A stretch of DNA of 64,000 bases from the NCBI RefSeq assembly GCF_015751785.1, contig NZ_JADOTY010000001.1, positions 4,526,001 through 4,590,000 of the forward strand, written 5' to 3'. The translations under genes were made by a program, and so were the position numbers. The DNA comes from Micromonospora vinacea. GTDB lineage: Bacteria > Actinomycetota > Actinomycetes > Mycobacteriales > Micromonosporaceae. Positions 11,164-20,663 of this stretch are shown piece by piece (the stretch's first letter is position 1; the number at the start of each line of letters is the position of its first letter). The notes beneath the pieces are model-generated. The model saw only the letters and a list, made by a program, of their open reading frames with translations, was not told where the DNA came from and ran no database searches.

Positions 11164-11439
11164 CTAGGAGTCGCGCAGCGGACGGCCCTGCGCGTCCGTA
11201 CCGCCGTTGACCAGGATGAGGATGCCGTCGATGACGCCCCAGAGAGCGCCGACGCCGCAGGTCACCACGCTCACGACGAGCTGGAGAACGGCGATCTTGG
11301 TGTGTCCGGTGTAGAACCGACCGGCACCGAAGGTGCCGAGCAGGATGCCGAGGATGCCCGCGACGATCTTGCTCTTGTCGGAGACGCCCTGTGGGTACCC
11401 CGGCTGGGGGTAACCGGGCTGGTAAGGAGGAGTGGTCAT
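11164..11439 (-). CDS. TM2 domain protein
   Basis: The 91-residue membrane protein starts MTTPPYQPGYPQPGYPQG, a Pro/Tyr/Gln-rich cytoplasmic tail. A TM2 domain follows with two helices: KIVAGILGILLGTFGAGRFY (about residues 25-44) and LQLVVSVVTCGVGALWGVIDGI (about 51-72). The GAGRFYTGH motif and the aspartate in the second helix are typical. TM2 proteins are widespread and of unknown function. The ATG at 11439 is chosen because it has an AGGAGG-type site just upstream on the minus strand. It is transcribed alone, towards the shared terminator. Confidence 0.85.
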   Translation of the reverse strand: MTTPPYQPGYPQPGYPQGVSDKSKIVAGILGILLGTFGAGRFYTGHTKIAVLQLVVSVVTCGVGALWGVIDGILILVNGGTDAQGRPLRDS

Positions 11440-11732
11440 GGGCGGACACATTAGTGATCCACTCGCCGGCTGTCCGCACCGCCACCCGGCAGATGGGACG
11501 ATAATGGTGAAACACTGTCCTGTCGGCTGAGGGTGATGCGCGATCGCCGAATCCCGGCGGTGCCCTGACACTTCGTCAGGACACCCGGGCACCGGATGCC
11601 ACTGTGCTGGCTCGCGGCGGCGCCGGGCGCGCCTAGACTGCCGCCGCGGGACCGGTGTACCGCGATGGCAAAGGGGCCGTCGCGGCACCGAGCAGTCGGG
11701 GGAGAGCAGCCCCGAAGAGAGGTGTCTGCATC

Positions 11733-12848
11733 GTGAAGGTCGGAATCCCACGCGAGGTCAAGAACCACGAGTACCGCGTGGCGATCACGCCAGCGGGCGT
11801 CAACGAGTTCACCCGCAGTGGCCACCAGGTCTTCGTCGAGTCCGGCGCCGGGGTTGGCTCCAGCATCACCGACGAGGAGTTCGCCACCGCCGGCGCGACG
11901 ATCCTCGCCACCGCCGACGAGGTGTGGGAGACCGCCGAACTGGTGCTCAAGGTCAAGGAGCCGATCGCCGAGGAGTACCACCGGATGCGCGAGGGGCAGG
12001 TGCTCTTCACCTACCTGCACCTGGCCGCCTCCAAGGAGTGCACCGACGCGCTGATCGACCGCCGGGTCACCGGCATCGCCTACGAGACCGTCGAGCTGCC
12101 CGACCGGTCGCTGCCGCTGCTCGCCCCGATGTCCGAGGTCGCCGGCCGGCTCGCCCCGCAGGTGGGCGCCTTCTACATGATGCGCACCGGCGGTGGGCGT
12201 GGTGTGCTGCCCGGCGGTGTCTCCGGCGTGTACGCGGCCAAGACCGTGGTCATCGGCGCCGGCGTCTCCGGCATGAACGCCGCCGCGATCGCGCTGGGCC
12301 TGCAGTCCGAGGTGCTGCTGCTGGACAAGAACGTCGCCCGGCTGCGGCAGGCCGACGCGATCTACCGGGGCCACCTGCAGACCGTCGCCTCCAACGCGTA
12401 CGAGGTCGAGCGGGCCGTGCTCGACGCCGACCTGGTCATCGGCGCGGTGCTGGTGCCCGGCGCGAAGGCCCCGACACTGATCTCCAACGAGCTGGTCTCC
12501 CGGATGAAGCCGGGCAGCGTGCTTGTCGACATCGCCATCGACCAGGGCGGCTGCTTCGAGGACTCGCGCCCCACCACGCACGCCGACCCGGTCTACAAGG
12601 TGCACGAGTCGATCTTCTACTGCGTCGCGAACATGCCCGGCGCGGTGCCGAACACCAGCACCTACGCGCTGACCAACGTCACCCTGCCGTACGCCCTTGA
12701 ACTGGCCAACCAGGGCTGGCGCGAGGCGCTGCGCAACGACCCGGCGCTGGCGCTGGGCCTCAACACCCACGCCGGTCAGGTCACCTACGGCCCGGTGGCC
12801 GAGGCGCACGGCATGGACGTGCTCCCGCTGGCCGACGCGCTGGCCTGA
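11733..12848 (+). CDS. ald: alanine dehydrogenase
   Basis: The 371-residue enzyme interconverts L-alanine and pyruvate plus ammonia with NAD. The start GTG gives KVGIPREVKNHEYRVAITP with the substrate-binding Arg and a Lys further on (ELVLKVKEPI). HLAASKECTDAL carries the catalytic His, and the NAD fold is VVIGAGVSGMNAA. ALTNVTLPYA near the end contains the conserved Asn. The length matches the family exactly. An in-frame ATG at 11655 is rejected because its extra 26 residues are Arg/Ser-rich and unlike the family. GAAGAGAG precedes the GTG. In mycobacteria ald is elsewhere, so its place before xerD is lineage-specific. Confidence 0.96.
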   Translation: MKVGIPREVKNHEYRVAITPAGVNEFTRSGHQVFVESGAGVGSSITDEEFATAGATILATADEVWETAELVLKVKEPIAEEYHRMREGQVLFTYLHLAASKECTDALIDRRVTGIAYETVELPDRSLPLLAPMSEVAGRLAPQVGAFYMMRTGGGRGVLPGGVSGVYAAKTVVIGAGVSGMNAAAIALGLQSEVLLLDKNVARLRQADAIYRGHLQTVASNAYEVERAVLDADLVIGAVLVPGAKAPTLISNELVSRMKPGSVLVDIAIDQGGCFEDSRPTTHADPVYKVHESIFYCVANMPGAVPNTSTYALTNVTLPYALELANQGWREALRNDPALALGLNTHAGQVTYGPVAEAHGMDVLPLADALA

Positions 12849-12886
12849 ACGGTGGCGGGCTGACCGGCGGCACGGACACCGCCGGC

Positions 12887-13852
12887 GTGGGTGCTCCACC
12901 CACGCCGGCGCTGCGCCGTGCCGTTCGCGGTTACCTCGACCACCTGACCGTCGAACGTGGCCTCTCCGCGAACACGCTCGCCTCGTACCGTCGGGATCTG
13001 GACCGCTATCTCGCGACCCTGGCCGAGGCCGGCGTCACCGACCTCGCGTCGGTCGGCGCCGGCCTCGTCGAGTCGCACCTGGCGCGGCTGCGCGCCGGCG
13101 ACGACGTCCACCCGCCGCTGGCGGTGTCCTCCGCCGCCCGCGCGGCCAGCGCGGTACGCGGCCTGCACCGCTTCGCGCTGCGCGAGGGGTTGGCCGGCGC
13201 CGATCCGAGCCGCGACGTCCGCCCGCCCACGCCGCCCCGGCGGCTGCCCCGGGCGCTTCCGGTCGACGACGTGGTCCGGCTGCTGGAGACGGCCGCTCCG
13301 ATCACCGCGACCGGCGACGACGCGCCCCTCGCGCTGCGCGACAGGGCGCTGCTGGAGTTCCTGTACGGCACCGGCGCGCGCATCTCCGAGGCGGTCGGCG
13401 CCGCCGTGGACGACCTCGACACCGACGAGGGCACGGTGCTGCTGCGCGGCAAGGGCGGCCGGGTGCGGCTGGTGCCCATCGGCGGGTACGCCGTCGACGC
13501 GGTCCGCGCCTACCTGGTCCGGGCGCGCCCCGGGCTGGCCGCCGCCGGCCGGGGCACCCCGGCGGTGTTCCTCAACGCCCGGGGCGGCGCGCTGTCCCGC
13601 CAGGGCGCCTGGGGCATCTTGCGCCGCGCCGCCGACCGGGCCGGGCTGCCCGTCGACGGGCCCGCCGCCGTCTCCCCGCACACCCTGCGCCACTCGTACG
13701 CCACCCACCTGCTCGACGGCGGCGCCGACGTCCGGGTGGTCCAGGAACTGCTCGGCCACGCGTCGGTGACCACCACCCAGGTCTACACGTTGGTCACCGT
13801 GGAGCGGTTGCGCGAGGTGTACGCCACCGCGCATCCGCGCGCCCTGGGCTGA
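12887..13852 (+). CDS. xerD: tyrosine recombinase XerD
   Basis: The 321-residue site-specific recombinase resolves chromosome dimers at dif with XerC. The core-binding domain is at about residues 10-110 (YLDHLTVERGLSANTLASY). The catalytic set is visible: Arg in GTGARISEAV, Lys in LRGKGGRVRLVP, His-x-x-Arg in SPHTLRHSYATHLLDGG, His in LLGHASVTTTQ and Tyr in VYTLV. It starts with GTG. The position directly before parA/scpAB matches the mycobacterial order. It is a chromosomal housekeeping copy and not connected with the mobile integrase fragments downstream. Confidence 0.94.
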   Translation: MGAPPTPALRRAVRGYLDHLTVERGLSANTLASYRRDLDRYLATLAEAGVTDLASVGAGLVESHLARLRAGDDVHPPLAVSSAARAASAVRGLHRFALREGLAGADPSRDVRPPTPPRRLPRALPVDDVVRLLETAAPITATGDDAPLALRDRALLEFLYGTGARISEAVGAAVDDLDTDEGTVLLRGKGGRVRLVPIGGYAVDAVRAYLVRARPGLAAAGRGTPAVFLNARGGALSRQGAWGILRRAADRAGLPVDGPAAVSPHTLRHSYATHLLDGGADVRVVQELLGHASVTTTQVYTLVTVERLREVYATAHPRALG

Positions 13853-14032
13853 ACCGGTCGCTGTCGACGCCGACACGCCGGGCCGGTGCCGAACCCCCTG
13901 CTGGTCGGTGGCGTACAGTCGGCATCGGCGCGGACCTCCTGGGGCGACACGACCGGGGTGCGCAGCGGCGCCGCGAAGGACGTCGGACGGCTCCGACGCC
14001 GGGTGGGGTCGTCGGGAGGGGGCAACGAGCAC

Positions 14033-14956
14033 ATGGCTGGCAACGGTGACCGTGCCGAGACCTGGACGTCGGAGCTCCGCGAGCAGCAGGCCACGCTCGG
14101 CGCGGACCTGGGTCCTGCGGACCCGGCTGCCTACACGATGCGTAAGCCCATTCCCGAGCCGATGCCCACCGATCGGCACGGCCCCGCGCGCATCATCGCG
14201 ATGGCCAACCAGAAGGGTGGCGTCGGCAAGACGACCACCACCATCAACCTGGGCGCGGCGCTCGCCGAGTACGGCCGCAAGGTGCTGCTGGTCGACTTCG
14301 ACCCGCAGGGCGCGCTCTCGGTGGGCCTGGGCGTCAACCCGCACAACCTCGACCTGTCCATCTACAACCTGCTCATGCAGGACGACATCATCGCCGAGGA
14401 CGTCGTCATCAAGACCGACGTGGCGGGCCTGCACCTGCTGCCGGCCAACATCGACCTCTCCGCCGCCGAGATCCAGCTCGTCAACGAGGTCGCCCGGGAG
14501 ATGGCCCTGGCCCGGGTCCTGCGCACGGTGCGCAAGGAGTACGACTACATCCTGATCGACTGTCAGCCGTCGCTCGGCCTGCTGGCGATCAACGCGCTGA
14601 CCGTCGCACACGGCGTGCTCATCCCGCTGGAGTGCGAGTTCTTCAGCCTGCGCGGTGTGGCACTGCTGCTGGACACCATCGACAAGGTGCGCGAGCGGCT
14701 CAACTTCGACCTGGAACTCGAAGGCATCCTCGCCACCATGTACGACAGCCGCACCACGCACTGCCGCCAGGTCCTCCAGCGGGTGGTGGAAGCGTTCGGC
14801 GACAAGGTCTACCAGACCGTCATCACCAAGACGGTGAAGTTCCCCGAGTCCACCGTGGCCGGTGCCCCCATCACGACGATGGACCCGGCCTCCTCCGGGG
14901 CACGTAACTACCGTCAACTGGCCCGCGAGGTGATCGCCGCCCAGTCGGAGCGGTAG
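14033..14956 (+). CDS. parA: ParA/Soj-family ATPase
   Basis: The 307-residue protein has a deviant Walker A, NQKGGVGKTTTTINLG (about residues 60-75), then VLLVDFDPQGALSVGLG (Walker A') and YDYILIDCQPSLGLLAIN (Walker B). The first 55 residues are a polar extension. The ATG at 14033 is chosen for the GGGAGGGGG ribosome site just upstream; an in-frame GTG at 13886 would add 49 unrelated residues. The gene is linked to scpA/scpB without parB, as in Rv1708-Rv1710. It is therefore an orphan ParA probably acting with condensin, distinct from the oriC-proximal parAB. Confidence 0.92.
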   Translation: MAGNGDRAETWTSELREQQATLGADLGPADPAAYTMRKPIPEPMPTDRHGPARIIAMANQKGGVGKTTTTINLGAALAEYGRKVLLVDFDPQGALSVGLGVNPHNLDLSIYNLLMQDDIIAEDVVIKTDVAGLHLLPANIDLSAAEIQLVNEVAREMALARVLRTVRKEYDYILIDCQPSLGLLAINALTVAHGVLIPLECEFFSLRGVALLLDTIDKVRERLNFDLELEGILATMYDSRTTHCRQVLQRVVEAFGDKVYQTVITKTVKFPESTVAGAPITTMDPASSGARNYRQLAREVIAAQSER

Positions 14957-14979
14957 CCGGAACGCCCGGTGCCCGACTC

Positions 14980-16035
14980 GTGGACTACGGTCGTCCGGTG
15001 ACCGCGCCACCCCTCGACCCGCCCGAGACCGCCGACGCGGCAGTGGTCGACGGTGTGCCGCCCGTCGATCCCACTGCCAGTGGCTTCACTGTTCGACTGG
15101 CCAACTTCACCGGCCCGTTCGACCTGCTGCTGCAACTGATCGGCAAGCACAAACTCGACGTCACCGAGGTGGCCCTGCACACGGTCACCGACGAGTTCAT
15201 CGCCTACATCAGGGCGATGGGCGACGACTGGGACCTGGACGAGGCCAGCGAGTTCCTGCTGATCGCCGCGACCCTGCTCGACCTGAAGGCGGCCCGACTG
15301 CTGCCCGCCGCCGAGGTGGAGGACGAAGCCGACCTCGCCCTGCTGGAGGCACGGGACCTGCTCTTCGCCCGGCTGTTGCAGTACAAGGCGTACAAGGAGG
15401 CGGCGGCGCACATCGCCGAGCTGGAGGCCGTCGGCGGCCGGCGCTACCCGCGCGCGGTCAGCCTGGAACCCCGCTACGCCGAGGCGCTACCCGACCTGGT
15501 GCTCGGCATCGGCCCCCAGCGGCTGCTGAAGCTGGCAGTGAAGGCGATGACCCCGAAGCCGGTGCCGGAGGTCTCCATCGCCCACGTGCACATGGTGCGG
15601 GTCAGTGTCCGGGAACACGCGGCCATCCTCGCCGCCCGGCTGCGCCGGGCCGGCACCGCCACGTTCTCGCTGCTCTGCGCCGACTGCGAGGCCACCCTGG
15701 AGGTGGTGGCCCGGTTCCTCGCCCTGCTGGAGCTGTACCGGGAGGGCCTCGTCTCCTTCGTTCAGGAGCAGGCACTGGAGGAGCTCACAGTGCGCTGGAC
15801 CGGCCCGGCCGACGGCGACACCGAGCTGCACGTCGACGAGTACGCCGGCACCCCGGCCGACCTGGAGCCGCCGGGGCCTGGTGGGCCTGAGCCGCCGGGG
15901 GCTGAGCCGGCGGGGGCTGGGTCTGAGCCGGCGGCGGGGCCCGAGCCTGCGTCGGTGGAGCCCGGCTCTGAGCCGGTGGGGGAGGCCGGCGGGCCGGATG
16001 GGACGGGAATGACGGAGGGTGCGCGGGATGACTGA
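14980..16035 (+). CDS. scpA: segregation and condensation protein A
   Basis: The 351-residue kleisin subunit of the SMC condensin has the family start at about residue 33: FTVRLANFTGPFDLLLQLIG, followed by LDVTEVALHTVTDEFIAYI. The C-terminal winged helix runs to about 285. The last 65 residues are a low-complexity Pro/Gly/Glu tail (repeated EPPGAEPAG-type units) not found in most ScpA, a lineage-specific extension. It starts with GTG at 14980; GTG at 14998 is an alternative. Its end overlaps scpB by 8 bases. Confidence 0.93.
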   Translation: MDYGRPVTAPPLDPPETADAAVVDGVPPVDPTASGFTVRLANFTGPFDLLLQLIGKHKLDVTEVALHTVTDEFIAYIRAMGDDWDLDEASEFLLIAATLLDLKAARLLPAAEVEDEADLALLEARDLLFARLLQYKAYKEAAAHIAELEAVGGRRYPRAVSLEPRYAEALPDLVLGIGPQRLLKLAVKAMTPKPVPEVSIAHVHMVRVSVREHAAILAARLRRAGTATFSLLCADCEATLEVVARFLALLELYREGLVSFVQEQALEELTVRWTGPADGDTELHVDEYAGTPADLEPPGPGGPEPPGAEPAGAGSEPAAGPEPASVEPGSEPVGEAGGPDGTGMTEGARDD

Positions 16036-16933
16036 CGAGCAACGCCGGGACTCGCTGGCCGACCAGGCTGCCGCCTGGGTGCCCCCGTGGGACCGCCCCC
16101 GCCCGCCCGCCACCGAGGACACCCCCACGCCACTGGACGAGTCAGCCGCACCACCGGACACCGAAGAACCTGGTGCCGATGAGCCACAGCATGTCGAGGT
16201 GGCCTCGGAGGAAGCAGCCTCGACCTCGGAGGAGGCGGCCTCGGAGGAGGTGACCTCGGCGGGGCCGGACCTCGGTGGGGTGACGAAGGGCACGGCGGGG
16301 GAGTCGGGTGACGCTGGGGACGTACCCCGGCGGCAGCAGGCGGGGCGGCGGCGGGTGACGGCTGCGCCGGAGCCCGCGCCCGAGCTGTCCGACACCGAGC
16401 TGCGCGGCGCGTTGGAGGCGATCCTGCTGGTCGTCGACGAGCCGGTCAGCGAGCTGGTGCTGGCCCAGGTGCTGGAGCAGCCGGCCGAGCGGGTCGGGCC
16501 GATGCTCGACGAGATCGCTGCCGGTTACACAACGGCAGGGCACGGGTTCGAGCTGCGCCGGGCGGCCGGTGGGTGGCGGCTGTACACCCGGCCGGAATAC
16601 GCTACGTACGTCGAGCGGTTCGTGTTGGACGGGCAGTCCGTACGACTGACCCAGGCGGCGTTGGAGACGCTCGCCGTGGTTGCGTACAAGCAGCCGGTGA
16701 CCCGTTCGCGAATCTCAGCCATCCGGGGTGTGAACTGCGACGGGGTCATCCGTACGCTGGTCACCCGCGGCCTCATCGAGGAGTGCGGCACCGAAACGGA
16801 CAGCGGGGCGTTCCTGTACAAGACCACCACGCTGTTCCTGGAGAAGCTCGGGCTGAACACCGTCGACGAGCTGCCGCCCCTCGCACCCTTCCTGCCCGAC
16901 GACGTAGAAGAGCTTGCTGATGCGACCCGATAA
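16028..16933 (+). CDS. scpB: segregation and condensation protein B
   Basis: The 301-residue partner of ScpA has its conserved two-winged-helix core at about residues 115-290. Landmarks are LRGALEAILLVVDEPVSE, QAALETLAVVAYKQPVTRSR and EECGTETDSGAFLYKTT. The first 110 residues are an acidic, Ser/Glu/Ala-rich disordered extension. ATG at 16028 is preferred over GTG at 16019 because it starts MTDEQRRD and still overlaps scpA. The TTG/ATG start of the next gene lies inside its 3' end, so the whole segregation block is one transcript. Confidence 0.92.
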   Translation: MTDEQRRDSLADQAAAWVPPWDRPRPPATEDTPTPLDESAAPPDTEEPGADEPQHVEVASEEAASTSEEAASEEVTSAGPDLGGVTKGTAGESGDAGDVPRRQQAGRRRVTAAPEPAPELSDTELRGALEAILLVVDEPVSELVLAQVLEQPAERVGPMLDEIAAGYTTAGHGFELRRAAGGWRLYTRPEYATYVERFVLDGQSVRLTQAALETLAVVAYKQPVTRSRISAIRGVNCDGVIRTLVTRGLIEECGTETDSGAFLYKTTTLFLEKLGLNTVDELPPLAPFLPDDVEELADATR

Positions 16934-17690
16934 CCGTTCCCCGAAACCCGACGCGCCCGTCTACGAGGGGGCTGAGCGCCTGCAGAAGGTGCTCGCCGCC
17001 GCCGGCGTGGGTTCCCGGCGCGCCTGTGAGGACCTGATCTTCCGCCGCCGGGTCACCGTGGACGGGCGGGTCGCCAAGCTCGGCGACAAGGTCGACCCGG
17101 CCACCTCCGTGATCCACGTGGACGGTGAGCGCCTCCAGGTCGACATCCGCCTGGTCTACGTGGCGATGAACAAGCCGCGTGGGGTGGTCACCTCCATGGC
17201 GGACGACAAGGGACGCAACGAGCTGGCCGACTTCATCGGCGCCCGGCTGGAGCAGCGGGTCTACCACGTGGGGCGGCTCGACGCGGACAGTGAGGGCCTG
17301 CTGCTGCTCACCAACGACGGCACCCTCGCGCACAAGCTCATGCACCCCTCGTACGAGGTGCTGAAGACCTACCTCGCCGAGGTGGTCGGGCCGATCCCAC
17401 GCAACCTGAGCAAGCGCCTGTTGGCCGGCGTCGAGTTGGAGGACGGGCCGGTCAAGGTCGACTCGTTCAAGGTGGTGGACACTCTGGGCAAATCCGCCCA
17501 GGTGGAGCTGAGTCTGCACGAGGGCCGCAAGCACATCGTCCGACGGCTGATGGACGAGGTCGGCCACCCGGTCACCCGGCTGGTGCGTACCTCGATCGGT
17601 CCTATCCGGCTCGGTGAACTGCGGACCGGACGGCTCCGGCGGTTGACCAACGCCGAGGTCGCCGCCCTGTTCAACGCGGTGGGTGACTGA
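16920..17690 (+). CDS. rluB: RsuA/RluB-family pseudouridine synthase
   Basis: The 256-residue RNA-modifying enzyme has an N-terminal S4 domain (ERLQKVLAAAGVGSRRACEDLI). The catalytic domain contains the active-site Asp in YHVGRLDADSEGLLLLTNDG. GRKHIVRRLMDEVGHPVTRL is the family's C-terminal motif. By family it isomerises a uridine in 23S rRNA. The ATG at 16920 overlaps scpB by 14 bases; a TTG at 16914 in the same frame adds two residues. The same gene follows scpB in M. tuberculosis (Rv1711). Confidence 0.92.
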   Translation: MRPDNRSPKPDAPVYEGAERLQKVLAAAGVGSRRACEDLIFRRRVTVDGRVAKLGDKVDPATSVIHVDGERLQVDIRLVYVAMNKPRGVVTSMADDKGRNELADFIGARLEQRVYHVGRLDADSEGLLLLTNDGTLAHKLMHPSYEVLKTYLAEVVGPIPRNLSKRLLAGVELEDGPVKVDSFKVVDTLGKSAQVELSLHEGRKHIVRRLMDEVGHPVTRLVRTSIGPIRLGELRTGRLRRLTNAEVAALFNAVGD

Positions 17691-17885
17691 CCCCCGAGTT
17701 CGGGGTACGGCAGCCGGTAGGCTCCACCGATGGCCGGGACGCGGCCGCCCGGGTGGCGTGGGTCGCCTCCGGCGGCGTCGCGCGCGGGTTCGTCAACGCA
17801 CCCGGGCATGATTGATGACGATTGACAACCGCTTGCGGCGCCAGCTCACCGGGCGATCCGTGAGGTACGGGCTGAGGAGGACACG

Positions 17886-18566
17886 GTGGAGGAAAACGTA
17901 CGGTTCGGGCGATGTGTGGTCGCTGTGGACGGGCCGTCCGGGTCGGGTAAGTCCACCGTGTCGCGGCGGCTCGCCGCGAGCATCGGTGCGCGATACCTCG
18001 ACACCGGGGCGATGTACCGGGCGATCACGTGGGCCGTGCTGCGCTCCGGCGTGGACCTCACCGACAGCGCGTCGGTGGCGAAGGTCGCCGGCGAGGTCAA
18101 CCTGCGCATCGGCACCCACCCGCAGGGGTACGCCGTGACCGTCGACGGTGTGGGCGTGGACGCGGAGATCCGTGGCGCCGAGGTGACCGGCGCGGTTTCC
18201 GCCGTCGCCGCCGTGCCGGCTGTTCGTGAGCTGCTCGTCACCCGGCAGCGCGAGATGATCGCCAACGCTGGTCGGATGGTGGTCGAGGGTCGTGACATCG
18301 GCTCGATCGTGGCGCCGGACGCCGACCTGAAGGTCTTCCTGACCGCCTCCGAGGCGGCCCGTGCAGCCCGGCGCAGCGCCGAGGACGCCGCCGACGTGGC
18401 GGCCACGGCCGCCGACCTGGCGCGGCGGGACCGTCTCGACTCGACCCGCAAGGTCAACCCGCTGGCCCAGGCGCCCGACGCGGTGGTGCTGGACACCACC
18501 GAGCTGGGCATCGACGAGGTCGTGGCGCGGATGCGCGACCTGCTCACCGAGCGGGGCGTGGCATGA
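17886..18566 (+). CDS. cmk: cytidylate kinase
   Basis: The 226-residue enzyme phosphorylates CMP and dCMP. The P-loop is AVDGPSGSGKSTVSRRLA (about residues 12-29). YLDTGAMYRAITW and VEGRDIGSIVAPDADLKVFL are the nucleotide-binding signatures. It starts with GTG preceded by GAGGAGGACAC. A 195-base gap separates it from the pseudouridine synthase gene and probably holds a promoter. Its stop overlaps the der start (ATGA). Confidence 0.95.
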   Translation: MEENVRFGRCVVAVDGPSGSGKSTVSRRLAASIGARYLDTGAMYRAITWAVLRSGVDLTDSASVAKVAGEVNLRIGTHPQGYAVTVDGVGVDAEIRGAEVTGAVSAVAAVPAVRELLVTRQREMIANAGRMVVEGRDIGSIVAPDADLKVFLTASEAARAARRSAEDAADVAATAADLARRDRLDSTRKVNPLAQAPDAVVLDTTELGIDEVVARMRDLLTERGVA

Positions 18567-19966
18567 GCGAGGGTGCAGGGTGGGTCGAGCTTCGTGAGCC
18601 CGAACTCGTCGTCGAGGAACCGAGCGGCCCGCAGCCGGTGGTGGCTGTGGTCGGCCGCCCCAACGTGGGCAAGTCGACCCTGGTCAACCGGATCATCGGC
18701 CGCCGGCAGGCGGTCGTCGAGGACGTTCCTGGCGTGACCCGCGACCGGGTCCCGTACGACGCGCAGTGGAACGGCCGGGCGTTCACAGTGGTGGACACCG
18801 GCGGTTGGGAACCGGACGCGAAGGACCGGGCCGCGGCCATCGCCGCGCAGGCCGAGACGGCGGTCGTCACCGCCGACGTGGTGCTCTTCGTGGTCGACGC
18901 GATGGTGGGCTCCACCGACGTCGACGAGGCAGCGGTGAAGATGCTGCGGCGCAGCGCCAAGCCGGTGATCCTGGTGGCCAACAAGGCCGACAACAACTCC
19001 ATCGAGATGGAGGCCACCTCGCTGTGGTCGCTCGGTCTCGGTGAGCCGTTCCCGGTGTCCGCGCTGCACGGACGCGGCTCCGGCGACCTGCTGGACGCCA
19101 TCCTCGCCGCGCTGCCGGAGGCACCGGCGATCGTGGAGAACCGTCCGCGCGGGCCGCGCCGGGTGGCGCTGGTCGGCCGGCCGAACGTCGGCAAGTCCAG
19201 CCTGCTCAACCGGTTCTCCGGTGAGGAGCGGGCGGTCGTCGACTCGGTGGCGGGCACCACTGTGGACCCGGTGGACAGCCTTGTCGAGATCGGCGGTCAG
19301 ACCTGGCAGCTGGTGGACACCGCCGGACTGCGCAAGCGGGTCGGCAAGGCCAGCGGCACCGAGTACTACGCCAGCCTGCGTACCGCCGGCGCGATCGAGG
19401 CCGCCGAGGTGGCCGTGGTGCTGCTGGACTCCAGCGAGCCGATCAGCGAGCAGGACCAGCGGATCCTGTCGATGGTGACCGAGTCGGGCCGGGCGCTGGT
19501 CATCGCGTTCAACAAGTGGGACCTGGTCGACGCCGACCGTCGGTACTACCTGGACAAGGAGATCGACCGGGAGTTGCGCCGCATCCCCTGGGCGATCCGG
19601 CTGAACCTGTCGGCGATGACCGGCCGTGCCGTGGACAAGCTGGCCCCCGCCCTGAACAAGGCGTTGGCCAGCTGGGAAACCCGCGTGCCGACCGCGCACC
19701 TCAACCAGTGGCTGACCGCGCTGGTGCAGGCCACCCCCCACCCGGTACGTGGTGGGCGGGCGCCGCGGATCCTGTTCGCGACGCAGGCCGGTGTGGCGCC
19801 GCCACGGTTCGTGCTCTTCACCACCGGCCCGCTGGACGCCGGCTACCAGCGCTTCGTCGAGCGCAAGCTCCGCGAGGAATTCGGGTACGAGGGCAGCCCG
19901 ATCGAGATCTCGGTCCGCCCGCGTAAGAAGCTCGGCCCCGGCGGCAGAGGCAAGGCGCACGGCTGA
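18563..19966 (+). CDS. der: ribosome-associated GTPase Der (EngA)
   Basis: The 467-residue protein has the tandem GTPase domains unique to Der. Domain 1 has GRPNVGKSTLVNR, DTGGWEPDAK and NKAD. Domain 2 has GRPNVGKSSLLNRF, DTAGLRKRVGK and NKWD. A C-terminal KH-like domain ends with SPIEISVRPRKK. It acts in 50S subunit assembly. The ATG overlaps the cmk stop by 4 bases, indicating coupling. A strong terminator follows, and the chromosome's core block ends here. Confidence 0.97.
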   Translation: MSEGAGWVELREPELVVEEPSGPQPVVAVVGRPNVGKSTLVNRIIGRRQAVVEDVPGVTRDRVPYDAQWNGRAFTVVDTGGWEPDAKDRAAAIAAQAETAVVTADVVLFVVDAMVGSTDVDEAAVKMLRRSAKPVILVANKADNNSIEMEATSLWSLGLGEPFPVSALHGRGSGDLLDAILAALPEAPAIVENRPRGPRRVALVGRPNVGKSSLLNRFSGEERAVVDSVAGTTVDPVDSLVEIGGQTWQLVDTAGLRKRVGKASGTEYYASLRTAGAIEAAEVAVVLLDSSEPISEQDQRILSMVTESGRALVIAFNKWDLVDADRRYYLDKEIDRELRRIPWAIRLNLSAMTGRAVDKLAPALNKALASWETRVPTAHLNQWLTALVQATPHPVRGGRAPRILFATQAGVAPPRFVLFTTGPLDAGYQRFVERKLREEFGYEGSPIEISVRPRKKLGPGGRGKAHG

Positions 19967-19984
19967 CGCGGTCCAGCACTCCTG

Positions 19985-20016
19985 ATGCCGGATGGGCGAC
20001 CCCGCCCATCCGGCAT
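19985..20016 (+). terminator. terminator after der
   Basis: ATGCCGGATGGGCG (19985-19998) pairs perfectly with 20003-20016 around a 4-base loop and is followed by TTTCC. It closes the cmk-der operon 19 bases after the stop. Confidence 0.88.
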
Positions 20017-20176
20017 TTCCCTGTCCAACCCCACCCTCCTAGGACGCTTTGGGGAGTGTGCGGTAGCTCGTTGTGGGATGGTTCGGCTACCTCGCGATGC
20101 CGGTGGGGCCTGTGCGGACGACTCAGAGCTGCTGCGCTAAGCTGTACCGGCTGCCGCGGGGGAAACCACGCGGGGG

Positions 20177-20251
<75 letters not shown>

Positions 20252-20293
20252 TGGTATTCACCAGCGGATATAGAAGATCATGTGTGGTCTTGC

Positions 20294-20312
20294 GGTAACG
20301 CTGGCGGTAACG
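20294..20312. promoter_or_regulatory. paired GGTAACG motifs beside att copy 1
   Basis: GGTAACG occurs at 20294-20300 and 20306-20312, 12 bases apart. The same motif occurs at 35271, 35280 and 35290 (with variants) and at 44950 and 44962, each time within about 150 bases of an att copy. The spacing near one helical turn suggests arm-type binding sites of the tyrosine recombinase. This is an inference. Confidence 0.5.
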
Positions 20313-20369
20313 GAGATCGCTTAACGTGGGTTGCATCCCTCGATCCCGTTACTGCGGAGGTGCAGCCTC

Positions 20370-20663
20370 ATGGCTGTCTACAACTACCGCCTCGCCAACG
20401 GCCAGACCCGCTGGTTCTTCATCATCGACCTCCCGCCCGACGTGAACGGGCGGCGCCGCCAGCACAAGCGGCAGGGGTTCCCCAATCAGGCCGCTGCCCT
20501 CAAGGCGGAGCAGGACGCACAAGCCGCCTACGGCGGAGCAGGCCTCGGGGCCGACGGCACCGTCGCTGCCGAGTTGGAGAGCTGGCTCAACGAGCGCGAA
20601 CTGGACGTCCAGGAGACGACGCTCAGCAACTACCGGGACATCATGCGCTGCTACGTGGTGTAG
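20370..20663 (+). pseudogene. truncated tyrosine-recombinase integrase (N-terminal part)
   Basis: The 97-residue fragment starts MAVYNYRLANG. It has the small arm-binding domain of phage-type integrases (WFFIIDLPPDVNGRRRQHKR, about residues 14-33) and the beginning of the core-binding domain (VAAELESWLNERELDVQETTLSNYRDI). The catalytic domain is missing. The frame ends where an IS256-type transposase remnant begins in the opposite direction, so insertion and deletion removed the rest. Its place directly after the tRNA att copy is the usual position for such an integrase. ATG at 20370 follows a GGAGG site. Confidence 0.85.

Noticed and set aside
12887..13852. xerD as the integrase of the island
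   Set aside because: It has the conserved chromosomal neighbours (parA, scpA) and XerD-type catalytic motifs, and is 6 kb from the first att copy.
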